DNA of 64,000 bases from positions 75,225 through 139,224 of the forward strand of contig NZ_KE383965.1 of the NCBI RefSeq assembly GCF_000422965.1. The letters run 5' to 3'. Below are positions 52,680 through 61,384 of the stretch, piece after piece. The DNA comes from Pleomorphomonas oryzae DSM 16300. GTDB lineage: Bacteria > Pseudomonadota > Alphaproteobacteria > Rhizobiales > Pleomorphomonadaceae. The position numbers and the translations under genes are program-made. Each line of letters opens with the position of its first letter. Within the stretch, counting starts at the first letter, position 1. The notes beneath the pieces were generated by a model that made no database searches, was not told where the DNA came from, and saw only the letters and a list, made by a program, of their open reading frames with translations.

Positions 52680-54095
52680 TCAGTCCTTCTGATGGAAATG
52701 GCCGCCGGAGAGGGCCGCTTCGCGGGCCTGCCGCCAGTCGTCGCGAATGGTCAGGGTCCGGGCGCGCGGCGCGGCGGTGCTGCTGAGGGCGCGGTGGTTC
52801 TCAGGCGCGATGCAATCGAGCGCGGCCAGTGCCGCGCCAACGGCACTGGCCTCGGCCGCGTCGATCAGCCGGCATTCGCATGGCAGGAAAGCCGTCAACG
52901 TGGCGACGAGGCCGGGCAGATGGGTGGCGCCGCCCGACAGCACGATGGTTTGGGTCGGCGCGCCGATGGCGGCCGCCTCCTCGGTGATGGCCGCCAGCTC
53001 CTGCGCCATGCCGTCATAGACTGCGCGGACGATGGCCGGAAGATCGGTGTCGACGGTGAGACCGGAGAGGGCGGCGGCAAGGCCGTGATCGGGATGCGGT
53101 GCGCCGGCACCGGCGAGATAGGGCACGAACAGCGCCCGCCCGCTGCCGGCCGGCCGGCTGATCGCGGCCGCGTCGAGCTCGGCCATCGAGCGGCCGAACA
53201 GGGTCTGCAGCCAGCGCAGCGTGGCGCCGAAGGCCGGCACCGTGCCGATCACCTGATAGTCGTCGTCGAAGCCGGTCGGGAAGAGGTGGAAGGCGCCGTC
53301 CCACTTCGATGGCAGGGCTGCCTTTTTCAAGGGGATCGACAGCACGCCGGAGGTGCCGAGCGACAGCGAGGCGACGCCGGGGACGAGCGCGCCGATGGCC
53401 CGGGCAGCAGCCGCCTGATCGCCGACGCCGACCACCATGGGAATGCCATGCCAGGCGCCGGCCCGTTCGGTGGCGGGCACCAGCGCCGGCAGGGCGGCGC
53501 GCGGCAGGCCGGCCCGTTCGAGGAGGCCATCGTGCCAGCAGTCGGCGAAAGGGTCGAACACCTGCATGCCCGTGGCTTCGTTGCGGTCGACCACGAAGGG
53601 CGCCGACGGATCGAGGGAGGCGCGGACGTAGTCCTTGGCGCAGTAGAGGCCGCTCACCTTGCCGGAAAGGCCGGGGTCGCGCCGCCGCGCCCACAGCCAC
53701 TTGGCCAGCGTGAAGTCGGGCAGGGGGATGTTGCCGGTCTCCTGAGCGAAGCTGCCGGGATAGGCGGCGACGAAGGCGTCGAGGTCGGGCGCGCCGTCCA
53801 TGTCGAGCCAGAGCTTGACCGGGGCGGCGAGCGCTCCATCGCCATCGAGGGCGACCATGGCGTGCATCTGGCCGGTGAAGCCGATGGCGCATATGGCCTC
53901 GCCGGTCGAGAGTTCGGTGAGCGCTTCCTCGGCGAGCCGTGCCCATAGCGTTGCGTCGCGGGTTGGCGCGCCATCGGCGGCATAGGGCTTGGAGACCGCC
54001 GCCTCCACGCTGACGCCGTCGTCGGCCCGGACGCGCACGGCCTTGACCGAAGATGTTCCGATGTCGATGCCGATCAGTTTCATCGTTTGGGTCAT
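52680..54095 (-). CDS. FGGY-family carbohydrate kinase (xylulokinase-like)
   Basis: 471 residues. N-terminal phosphate-1 motif 'LIGIDIGTSSVKAVRV', the 'GFTGQMHAMVALDGDG' substrate region of xylulokinases, and the C-terminal adenosine motif 'IVLSGGATHLPGLVATLTAFL'. It phosphorylates a ketose. With a ketose epimerase and transketolase in the operon, D-xylulose or a related pentulose is the best guess. Located between permease and ATPase genes. Confidence 0.88.
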   Translation of the reverse strand: MTQTMKLIGIDIGTSSVKAVRVRADDGVSVEAAVSKPYAADGAPTRDATLWARLAEEALTELSTGEAICAIGFTGQMHAMVALDGDGALAAPVKLWLDMDGAPDLDAFVAAYPGSFAQETGNIPLPDFTLAKWLWARRRDPGLSGKVSGLYCAKDYVRASLDPSAPFVVDRNEATGMQVFDPFADCWHDGLLERAGLPRAALPALVPATERAGAWHGIPMVVGVGDQAAAARAIGALVPGVASLSLGTSGVLSIPLKKAALPSKWDGAFHLFPTGFDDDYQVIGTVPAFGATLRWLQTLFGRSMAELDAAAISRPAGSGRALFVPYLAGAGAPHPDHGLAAALSGLTVDTDLPAIVRAVYDGMAQELAAITEEAAAIGAPTQTIVLSGGATHLPGLVATLTAFLPCECRLIDAAEASAVGAALAALDCIAPENHRALSSTAAPRARTLTIRDDWRQAREAALSGGHFHQKD

Positions 54096-54104
54096 CCTTG
54101 GGGA

Positions 54105-54938
54105 TCATCCTTTCACGGCGCCGGCCAGAAGGCCCCGGACGAAGGCGCGCTGCACCACCACGTAGAGCAGGATCAGCGGCAGGGCGATCAGGGTGAGGAT
54201 GGCGAACAGGGCGCCGGGGTTGGCCATGTAGAGGCCGGAATATTGCATGGGCACGATGGTCAGCGTCTTCACTTCGTCGCGGGTCAGGATGATCAGCGCC
54301 AGGAAGAACTCGTTCCAGGTGGAGATGAACTGCCAGATGCCGACGAACACCAGGGCCGGCCGGACCAGCGGCAGGGCGACGTGCCAGTAGGTCTGCCAGG
54401 CGTTGCAGCCGTCGACGCGCGCCGCCTCGAACAGTTCCTTGGGAGAGTCTTCCATGAAGGCCTTCAGCACCACCACCGCGAAGGGCACGCCGAGCGCGGC
54501 ATAGGGGAAGACCAGGCCGGCATAGGTGTTCACCCAGCCGAAGGTCTTGAGCAGGATGGCGAGCGGCAGCACCAGCGAGGCGAGCGGCACCATCAGCGTG
54601 GTGAGCAGCGTGGCGTAGAGCGTCAGCGAGCCCCTGAGGTTGAGCACGGCGCAGGCGAAGGCGAACAGCGAGGAGATAGCGACCACCAGTGCCACCGTCG
54701 ACAGCGTGACGATCAGGCTGTTCAAAAAGAACATCGGCAGCGGGTTGTCGCGGATGACGGTGATGAAGTTGCTGAAGGTCAGCGGCCAGGCGAACAGCGT
54801 GGCGTCGAAGGCCTGCTCGGGCGTCCGGAGGCCGATCGACAGCATGTAGACTTCCGGGATCATCCAGAGGGCGAGCACGAGAAGCAGCACGACGTGGATG
54901 ATGACGCGGTTGGCGGTGGGGTGATGGCGGCGGCGCAT
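54105..54938 (-). CDS. Sugar ABC transporter permease (MalG type)
   Basis: 277 residues, six transmembrane helices. EAA loop 'KELFEAARVDGCNAWQTYWHVALPLVRPALV'. The start at ATG 54938 overlaps the TGA of the first permease by one base. CUT1 inner-membrane component. Confidence 0.92.
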   Translation of the reverse strand: MRRRHHPTANRVIIHVVLLLVLALWMIPEVYMLSIGLRTPEQAFDATLFAWPLTFSNFITVIRDNPLPMFFLNSLIVTLSTVALVVAISSLFAFACAVLNLRGSLTLYATLLTTLMVPLASLVLPLAILLKTFGWVNTYAGLVFPYAALGVPFAVVVLKAFMEDSPKELFEAARVDGCNAWQTYWHVALPLVRPALVFVGIWQFISTWNEFFLALIILTRDEVKTLTIVPMQYSGLYMANPGALFAILTLIALPLILLYVVVQRAFVRGLLAGAVKG

Positions 54939-55879
54939 CAGGCGCTCTCCTCCTTGCGGGACGAGGGGGAGAGGTTGGCGCCGAAGTAGACGATCTGGAC
55001 GACGGAGAGGATCAGCGCCAAGAGCAGCACGATGACCGAGATGGTGGCGCCGCGCCCGGTGTCGCCCAGCACGAAGGAGGTGCGGAACACGTAGGTGCCG
55101 AACACTTCCGAGGCGTGGTTGGGGCCGCCGGTGGTCATCAGCTGGACGATCGGGAAGGTCTGCAGCGTGCCGATGACGCCGAGCAGCAGCAGCGACTTGG
55201 TGACCGGCGACAGCATGGGGATGATGACGCTCCAGGCAAGGCGCAGGCCGCGCGCCCCGTCGACGCGCGCCGCGTCGAGCACCTCGGTGGGCAGGTTGGC
55301 GATGCCGGCCACGTACATCAGCATGGAAAAGCCGGTCCATTGCCAGATGTTGACGACGATCAGCGCGAAGATGGCCGTCGACGGATCGCCGATCGGCGAG
55401 GAGGCCATCTCGATGCCGAAATAGCTGAGATATTGCTGGGCGATGCCGTAGTAGGGCGCGTAGATCTGCACCCAGACCAGGCTGATGACCGACACCGAGG
55501 TGACGACCGGCAGGAAGAACATGGTGCGGAAGAAGCCGCGCCAGGCGTCGGTATGCCGCTCGATGAAATAGGCGATGGTGCCGCCGATGATCATCTGTAC
55601 GGGGACGGTGATGAGGCCCCAGAGCAGCATGTTGCGGACGACGATCCAGAACACCGGATCGGCCAGCACCGAGAGATAGGTGTCGAGGCCGACGAAGGTG
55701 CTGGTCCTGTCGTTGCCTTCGGAGAAGAAGCTTTCGCTCAGCACCCAGACGATGGGGTAGGCGATGAAGACGACGAACAATGCGACGGCCGGCAGCAGGA
55801 ACAGGTAGGTCCATGGTCCGGCGAAGCGGCGATAGTGCTTGGGTGCCTGTTCAAAGGCTCTCCCCGATATGGCTGACAT
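54938..55879 (-). CDS. Sugar ABC transporter permease (MalF type)
   Basis: 313 residues, six transmembrane helices. EAA motif 'EVLDAARVDGARGLRLAWSVIIPMLSPV'; N-terminal 'WTYLFLLPAVALFVVFIAYPIVWVLSESFF'. I use the MSAISG start at 55879, which has GGAG 5 bp upstream; an ATG at 55900 is also in frame. Coupled to the second permease. The 141 bp upstream (before SBP) hold a CCGGGGCG / CGCCCCGG hairpin (55950-56004), likely setting SBP:permease stoichiometry. Confidence 0.92.
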   Translation of the reverse strand: MSAISGRAFEQAPKHYRRFAGPWTYLFLLPAVALFVVFIAYPIVWVLSESFFSEGNDRTSTFVGLDTYLSVLADPVFWIVVRNMLLWGLITVPVQMIIGGTIAYFIERHTDAWRGFFRTMFFLPVVTSVSVISLVWVQIYAPYYGIAQQYLSYFGIEMASSPIGDPSTAIFALIVVNIWQWTGFSMLMYVAGIANLPTEVLDAARVDGARGLRLAWSVIIPMLSPVTKSLLLLGVIGTLQTFPIVQLMTTGGPNHASEVFGTYVFRTSFVLGDTGRGATISVIVLLLALILSVVQIVYFGANLSPSSRKEESA

Positions 55880-56020
55880 GACTTCTCCGAACAGGGCCAT
55901 TGTCCGTCAATGGTACGCATCTTCGGGCATTCGGATGCACCTCCCGTTTCCGGGGCGCCCCGCGCCGCCGGCCCTTCTCGGACCGGCCTTGAGAGACGCC
56001 CCGGACCGGGGGGAGGAGCC

Positions 56021-57304
56021 TTACTTGCCGAGCGCCTTGTCGGTCGCCGCCTGCACGGTCTTCAATGCCGCTTCAGGCTCGCTGCTGCCGGCTGCGACGG
56101 CGGCGAGGGCGTTGTCGAGGGCCTCGCTGATCGCCGGGATGGCGAAGCGCTGGTTCTCGGCCTTCGGCAGGTCGTCCATGAAGCGTTTGTAGAGGTCCTT
56201 GACGTGGTCGGACACGTCGCCCTTCGGCTCATGCCCGGCGAAGGCCGGCAGGTCGTTGAGATCGTTCAGCGCCTGTTGCAGGGCTTCGCCGTTGGTGAGC
56301 GAGGCGAGGAAGGTCCAGGCCTCGGGGTTCTTGGCGCCGTTCTTGGTCAGGCCATAGCCGATATCGACGCCGCCGACCGGCGGGCTGGCCGTCTTGGCGC
56401 CGGGAACCGGCGGCAGGTAGAAGAAGTCGAAGCCGTCCATGTTGGTGACGTATTGCGACAGCGGCGGCGGGAACTTGCTTTCCTGCATCCACCAGGAGCC
56501 GAGGGCCATCATGCCCACCTTGCCCTGGGCGAACAGCTGGGCGCCGGTGGGATAGGCATGGGCGCCGAGGGCGCCTTTCTGGAAGATGCCGTCGTCGAAC
56601 AGGCCCTTCCATGCCTTCATGGCCGAGACGAGCTCGGGCGATGTCCACGGCGCCTCGCCGGCCTGGGCCTTGTCGGTGAGGCCGGGCGCGAACTGGTTGG
56701 CCAGCATCAGGAAGACATTCTCGTTCTGCCAGCCGTCGGCGGCGCCCTGGAACAGCGGCAGGAAGCCGCCATCGCTGAGCTTCTTGGCGGCGGCCTTCAG
56801 GTCGTCATAGGTCTTGGGCACGGCGATGCCGAGCTTCTCGAAGGTTTTGCGGTTGTACCAGATGCAGAGAACCTGGGATTCCTGGGGAATGATGTAGAAG
56901 TTGGTGTCGCCCGAAGGGTTGCCCATCAGCATCTGCTTGCGGTTGACGGGGAACACCTTGCCGGCCCAATCGGCGCCCCATTCCTTGGCGGCGAGATCGT
57001 TGACCGGGGCGAGATGCTCCCGATACTGCTGGGTGAGCGATCCCGGTTGCAGGCCGATCACGTCGGGCAGGCTGTCGGAGGCGGCGGCGGCCTTCAGCGC
57101 GGTGATGTATTCCGGCGAGTAGTTGTAGTAGGTGTAGGTCACCTTGACGCCGGGGTGCGCCTTCTCGAAGGCATCGATCGACTTCTGCATCGTGCTCTGG
57201 ATGAACCAGGACCAGACCGTCACCTGCTTGTCGGCCGCCAACGCGGCACTCGACAGGATGCTGGCGCTCAACAGCGTCGCACCCAATACCAGCACTTTTT
57301 TCAT
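56021..57304 (-). CDS. Sugar ABC transporter substrate-binding protein
   Basis: 427 residues. Sec signal peptide 'KKVLVLGATLLSASILSSAALA' then ADKQVTVWSWFIQSTMQKSIDAFEKAHPGVKVTYTYYN, the family 1 (CUT1) extracellular binding-protein start. Rich in aromatic residues around 'WGADWAGKVFP' and 'GSWWMQESKFPPPLSQY' that probably stack on sugar. It gives the transporter its specificity; the ligand is unknown. GGAGG lies before the start. Confidence 0.9.
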   Translation of the reverse strand: MKKVLVLGATLLSASILSSAALAADKQVTVWSWFIQSTMQKSIDAFEKAHPGVKVTYTYYNYSPEYITALKAAAASDSLPDVIGLQPGSLTQQYREHLAPVNDLAAKEWGADWAGKVFPVNRKQMLMGNPSGDTNFYIIPQESQVLCIWYNRKTFEKLGIAVPKTYDDLKAAAKKLSDGGFLPLFQGAADGWQNENVFLMLANQFAPGLTDKAQAGEAPWTSPELVSAMKAWKGLFDDGIFQKGALGAHAYPTGAQLFAQGKVGMMALGSWWMQESKFPPPLSQYVTNMDGFDFFYLPPVPGAKTASPPVGGVDIGYGLTKNGAKNPEAWTFLASLTNGEALQQALNDLNDLPAFAGHEPKGDVSDHVKDLYKRFMDDLPKAENQRFAIPAISEALDNALAAVAAGSSEPEAALKTVQAATDKALGK

Positions 57305-57436
57305 GGTCGTTCCTCCCAAGGATGCGCGGTTATCCGGCCGCGCGCCGATCTCTTCATTCAGGCGATAGGAAAACCTTTCTTTCAGCGGCCGGCGCTCGGT
57401 CGGCCGCAACACGTAAGCCACCTGGGGGTGCTTTCC

Positions 57437-58408
57437 TCACCTCTTGGCGGTCGCCTTCAGCCGCGCCCTGAGCGGTGCTCCGGCAAGGCCGAAGGCTTCG
57501 AGCAGGGCATCGGGATGGCCGGACTCGCCGAAGCGGTCGGGCACGCCGATGCGTTCGATGCGGTGGGCGATACCGGCGCCGTCGAGCAGGGCCGACAGGC
57601 CGTCGGCAAGGCCGCCGTGGATGGAATGCTCCTCGACCACGGCGATCGACTTGCCGGCGAAGGCCTTCACCTCGGCGGCGATCTCGTTACCGAGCGGCTT
57701 CAGCCGGGTGATGCCGAGAACGCGGATGCCGATGCCCTCGGTCTTCAGGGCGTTGGCGGCCTCGATCACCTTGGCGGCCAGCGTCGAGGTGGTGAACACC
57801 AGGAGATCCTTGCCCTCGGTGAGCACGCGGAAGGCAGCGGCGCGTTCGGTTTCCGAGGCGACGGGCGGCGTGACGAGCGGCGAAGGGAAGCGCGACAGGC
57901 GGACGTAGGTGGGCCCCTCGACTTCGGCCACCTCGTTCATGACGCGTGCCAGGTCGTTGCCGTCGATCGGCGCGTAGCAGCGGATGCCGGGGATGCCCTG
58001 CATGATGGCGAGATCCTCGACCGCCTGCTGCGTGGCGCCGTCCTCGCCGAGGTTGATGCCGCCGTGGAAGCCGAAGAACTTGACGTTCAGCTTGGGGTAG
58101 GCGACCGAGACGGCGATCTGGTCGCAGGCTCGGCGCGACAGGAAGGACGCGAAGGTGTTGACGAAGGGGATGTAGCCGGAAATCGCGAAACCGGCGGCGG
58201 CGCCGACCATGTTCTGCTCGGCGATGCCGAAGTTGTAGTGGCGATCCGGATAGGTCTTCTTGAACTTCATCGTCCGGGTGGAACTGGCGAGGTCGGCATC
58301 CAGCATCAGGATGCGCGGATCGCGGGCGCCGAGCGCCATGATGGCGTCGCCGAAGACGTCGCGGAGCGACACAAAACCTTCGGGCGCGTTGGTAGGGGTA
58401 GCAGCCAT
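57437..58408 (-). CDS. Transketolase, C-terminal subunit
   Basis: 323 residues: the pyrimidine-binding and C-terminal domains of transketolase. 'SLRDVFGDAIMALGARDPRILMLDADLASSTRT' at the start, 'RHYNFGIAEQNMVGAAAGFAISGYIPFVNTFASFLSRRACDQIAVSVAYPKLNVKFFGFHGGINLGEDGATQQAVEDLAIM' carries the catalytic Glu (GIAEQN). Pairs with the coupled N-terminal subunit to form a split transketolase. Confidence 0.9.
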   Translation of the reverse strand: MAATPTNAPEGFVSLRDVFGDAIMALGARDPRILMLDADLASSTRTMKFKKTYPDRHYNFGIAEQNMVGAAAGFAISGYIPFVNTFASFLSRRACDQIAVSVAYPKLNVKFFGFHGGINLGEDGATQQAVEDLAIMQGIPGIRCYAPIDGNDLARVMNEVAEVEGPTYVRLSRFPSPLVTPPVASETERAAAFRVLTEGKDLLVFTTSTLAAKVIEAANALKTEGIGIRVLGITRLKPLGNEIAAEVKAFAGKSIAVVEEHSIHGGLADGLSALLDGAGIAHRIERIGVPDRFGESGHPDALLEAFGLAGAPLRARLKATAKR

Positions 58409-59238
58409 CAGCCCATGACCTCCTTGAGACCGGCCTTCAATTGTTCGTCGCTGATCGTGTGGCTATGCCAGTCAGCCCGATCGGACATGAAGGAAACGCC
58501 CGCGCCCTTGGTGGTGTGGGCAATCAGGAAGCGCGGCTTGTCGCCCGGCGCATCCGACGAGGCCCAGTCGACGGCATCGACCACCTCGGCCATGTTCTGG
58601 CCGTCGAACTCGCGCACCGCCCAGCCGAAGGCTTCGAGCTTCGGCGCATAGGGGCGCAGCTCCAGCACCTCCTCGATGCGGCCGTCGTTCTGGATGCCGT
58701 TGGCGTCGAGAATGGCGACCAGGCGGTTGACCTTGTGGGTGCCGGCGTAGGCGATAGCCTCCCAGATCTGGCCGGAGTTGATCTCGCCATCGCCCAGGAT
58801 GGCGTAGGAATAGAAGGGTTCGTTGCGCAGCTTGAGCGCCAGGGCGATGCCGAGGCTGACGGAAAGACCTTGTCCAAGCGAGCCGGTGGACATTTCCACT
58901 TCCGGCAGGCGGGTGCGGTCGGGGTGGCCTTGCAGGCGGCTGCCGAGCTGGCGCAGCGTCAGAAGCTCGGCTTCGGGGATCATGCCCACTTCGGCGAAGG
59001 TGGCATAGAGGGCAGGGGCGGCGTGCCCCTTGGACAGGATCACATGGTCCCGCGCGTTGCGGCCGAACCAGTTGGCGCCGGCAGCGGCGCGGTGGGAAAA
59101 CAGGGCCGCCAGGATCTCCACGCAGGACATGCTGCCGCCGGGGTGGCCGGAACCGGCCGCATTGATCTGGGTAAGGATGTGCGCCCTTATTCGTCGCGCT
59201 GACGCCTCAAGTTTTTCGATGTCCTTCTGGTCGGTCAC
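58408..59238 (-). CDS. Transketolase, N-terminal (TPP-binding) subunit
   Basis: 276 residues. 'GSGHPGGSMSCVEILAALF' and the diphosphate motif 'GDGEINSGQIWEAIAYAGTHKVNRLVAILDANGIQND' bind thiamine diphosphate and Mg2+. Its stop overlaps the C-subunit start by 1 bp; its own start overlaps the regulator gene by 32 bp. The pair would transfer a two-carbon unit from xylulose 5-phosphate. Confidence 0.9.
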   Translation of the reverse strand: MTDQKDIEKLEASARRIRAHILTQINAAGSGHPGGSMSCVEILAALFSHRAAAGANWFGRNARDHVILSKGHAAPALYATFAEVGMIPEAELLTLRQLGSRLQGHPDRTRLPEVEMSTGSLGQGLSVSLGIALALKLRNEPFYSYAILGDGEINSGQIWEAIAYAGTHKVNRLVAILDANGIQNDGRIEEVLELRPYAPKLEAFGWAVREFDGQNMAEVVDAVDWASSDAPGDKPRFLIAHTTKGAGVSFMSDRADWHSHTISDEQLKAGLKEVMG

Positions 59239-60166
59239 GGTCCTCGCTCCCTATATGTCGGCGACGGAAATCTCCGGCCCCGATCTTTTCGCTGTTGAGC
59301 ACTGCGTCGATCCGTTGAACGTTTTCGAGCAGGCTGACGTCCTTCACCGCCAGGCAGTGGAAGAGCACTTCGTTGAGCATCATCTGCAGGATGCGCGTCA
59401 TCGACGCATCCGTGCCGAACAACCCGACGCCGGGGGGCGTCAGAACCTTGAGATCGGCGATATCGCCGAGCGGCGATTGGGCCTTGGCCAGGATGGCCAC
59501 GACGCTGGCGCCACGCGAACGGGCGGTTGCCGCCGCTTCCACCGTGGTGCGGGTCATGCCCGAAAACGAGATGGCCACCGCCAGATCGCCTTCGCCCATC
59601 AGCGCCGCCTGGGCGATCTGGGTGTGGGCGTCCTGGGCCATGTTGATCCTGAGGCCCAGCCGGACCAGGCGCTGGTGCATGTCGAGGGCCACCACCGCCG
59701 AGGCGCCGGCGCCGAACAGCTGGATCGAGCGTGCGTCATGCATCGCCGCGACGAGGCGCGGCAGCACGTCGGTCTGAGCCAGCAATTCGGCAAACTTCAG
59801 CGCTCTGACGGAGGCGTTGTTGAACACCTTGTAGGCGATCTCCAACGGCCCATCCTCGAGCGCGATCTGAGGGGACGGCGTCACGATCTCGTCGACGCCG
59901 GCCCGCATGGCGCGGCTCTCCCGGAGGAGAGCATGTCTCATTTCCTTCTGGCCCGCGTAACCGAACCTGCGGGCTAGCCGGTCCACCGTCGCTCTCGAGG
60001 CGCCGGCCCGTTCCGCCAGCGCCGACGAGGTCAGCGTGGCCAGTTCGTAGTCGGCCAGGGAGAAGAGGGTCTCGATCAGTCGCTTTTCGGCGGAACTGAG
60101 ATCCGCTTGCGATAACCGGGTCATCAGGGAAACGGATTCCTCCGCCCCTTGAATGGCGTCAGACAT
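59207..60166 (-). CDS. MurR/RpiR-family regulator
   Basis: 319 residues from ATG 60166 (GGAGGAGGG 6 bp upstream); an in-frame ATG at 60238 with GAGG would add 24 residues. N-terminal RpiR HTH (LSSAEKRLIETLFSLADYELATLTSSALAERAGASRATVDRLARRFGYAGQKEMRHAL) and a C-terminal SIS domain ('IQLFGAGASAVVALDMHQRLVRLGL..., VAISFSGMTRTTVEAAATARSRGASVVAILAKAQSPL') for a sugar phosphate. First gene of the operon and its likely regulator, overlapping the transketolase gene by 32 bp. Confidence 0.9.
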   Translation of the reverse strand: MSDAIQGAEESVSLMTRLSQADLSSAEKRLIETLFSLADYELATLTSSALAERAGASRATVDRLARRFGYAGQKEMRHALLRESRAMRAGVDEIVTPSPQIALEDGPLEIAYKVFNNASVRALKFAELLAQTDVLPRLVAAMHDARSIQLFGAGASAVVALDMHQRLVRLGLRINMAQDAHTQIAQAALMGEGDLAVAISFSGMTRTTVEAAATARSRGASVVAILAKAQSPLGDIADLKVLTPPGVGLFGTDASMTRILQMMLNEVLFHCLAVKDVSLLENVQRIDAVLNSEKIGAGDFRRRHIGSEDRDRPEGHRKT

Positions 60167-60251
60167 GACGCCCTCCTCCCCTTGCGAAGCCTCCGACGTT
60201 TTCGCCGTGTCGACTTTCGTTGTTTTCTTATGATTCATAGTACCTCACTTT

Positions 60252-60264
60252 TTGCGATTCGCAA
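60252..60264. promoter_or_regulatory. RpiR operator candidate
   Basis: TTGCGATTCGCAA, a perfect 6-bp-arm palindrome around T, 14 bp upstream of the longer regulator start and in the operon promoter. Confidence 0.6.
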
Positions 60265-60982
60265 TAGATTTTGAGACGTTTTGTCGCTTCACGCGGGGCG
60301 TGTGGGCGTGGATGCGGCTGGTCGACCGGGACTCCGCCTGGAGCGCTGGTCGAATGGGCGGGGCGGGGAAGGTGCGTAACGAGCCGATCCGGCTGTTATT
60401 TCAAGGGAGTGCGACACGTGGGACACCGGGCCGGTGGCGAGGGGAGGCGGAGAGGGGTTGCGGGGACCGGCAAGGGGTGGGAGCTGACGTTTCAAGCGCC
60501 GATGACAACTTTAGTGCGTGGATGTTCGTAGTCTCGGCGCATCAGGCGCGCAACATTTTTTGAGATGCTTCGTCTCAGGGCCGGCGATGCTGGTGGCGTG
60601 GTGCCTGAGTGAGGAGGCATTTTAGTCGCTCCCCGGATCGAGGCTTCGTCCCCACTTTGAGTTGCAGCTCAAAGGCGTGAGGGTACGGAGGGGAGCGCTA
60701 TAGGGGCCGCAGTGCTTTCTCGTCCTGAGGTCCTTGCTTTCGCAAGGATGACAGAATTATATAAATGATAACAGCTGGATAGAACGGGTCTCCAGCTTGA
60801 CTCCCCTTCCTATCAAGCTGTCATCCTTGCGAAAGCAAGGACCTCAGGACGAGAAGATGCCGAGGCCCATATCAGGCTCCCGGTGAGCAGATCGGCACAG
60901 AAAGGGAGCGATCTTGCGCCGAAAGTGCATCTGAACGATGCTAGTCCTGCCTCATCGCCAATTGAGGACCAGGACGGACGCC
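60265..60982. other. Intergenic stretch between divergent operons
   Basis: 718 bp. The right half is REP copy 13. The left half (60265-60690) has no supported gene or repeat; frames there look degenerate. Confidence 0.45.
60690..60880. repeat. Bipartite REP-like element, copy 13
   Basis: Arms CCTGAGGTCCTTGCTTTCGC (60725-60744) and GCGAAAGCAAGGACCTCAGG (60829-60848). The arm change C to T relative to copy 12 is compensated in the other arm. Spacer nearly identical to copy 12. Confidence 0.88.
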
Positions 60983-61384
60983 ATGATCAACCACGTGATG
61001 GTCGGCTCGAACGACATCGAGCGCTCCAAGCGCTTCTACGACGCGGTGCTCGGTACGCTGGGCGCCGGCGCCGCGCTGCGGCATGTGACGGACAGCGGGC
61101 ATGTCAGGCTGTTCTATCGGCACGACGGCGGATCGTTCTGCGTCAGCCAGCCGATCGACGACGAGCCGGCGACGCCGGCCAACGGCGGTACCATCGCCTT
61201 CCGATGCGCTTCGCCCGAGACGGTGCTGGCGTTTCACGATACTGCCGTGGCCGAGGGCGGCCGCTCCATCGAGGATCCGCCCGGCATTCGCGACAACGGT
61301 CTCGTCGGCCCCGTCTATCTCGCCTATGTGCGCGATCCCGACGGCAACAAGCTCTGTGCCGTGCATCGGATGGTGAGGCCATGA
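60983..61384 (+). CDS. VOC-family (glyoxalase-fold) protein
   Basis: 133 residues: 'INHVMVGSNDIERSKRFYDAVLGTLGAG' starts the first betaalpha-beta unit and 'GPVYLAYVRDPDGNKLCAVHRM' ends the second, the standard VOC pattern with His and Glu/Asp positions for a metal. Annotated relatives are glyoxalase/bleomycin-resistance proteins of unknown substrate. Stop overlaps the start of the AraC gene (ATGA), so the pair is coupled. Confidence 0.87.
   Translation: MINHVMVGSNDIERSKRFYDAVLGTLGAGAALRHVTDSGHVRLFYRHDGGSFCVSQPIDDEPATPANGGTIAFRCASPETVLAFHDTAVAEGGRSIEDPPGIRDNGLVGPVYLAYVRDPDGNKLCAVHRMVRP

Noticed and set aside
54105..55814. 569-residue frame containing the second permease with a long N-terminal extension
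   Set aside because: The extension is antisense-like Arg/His-rich text in another frame of the first permease gene; the permease starts at 54938 with a coupled ATG.
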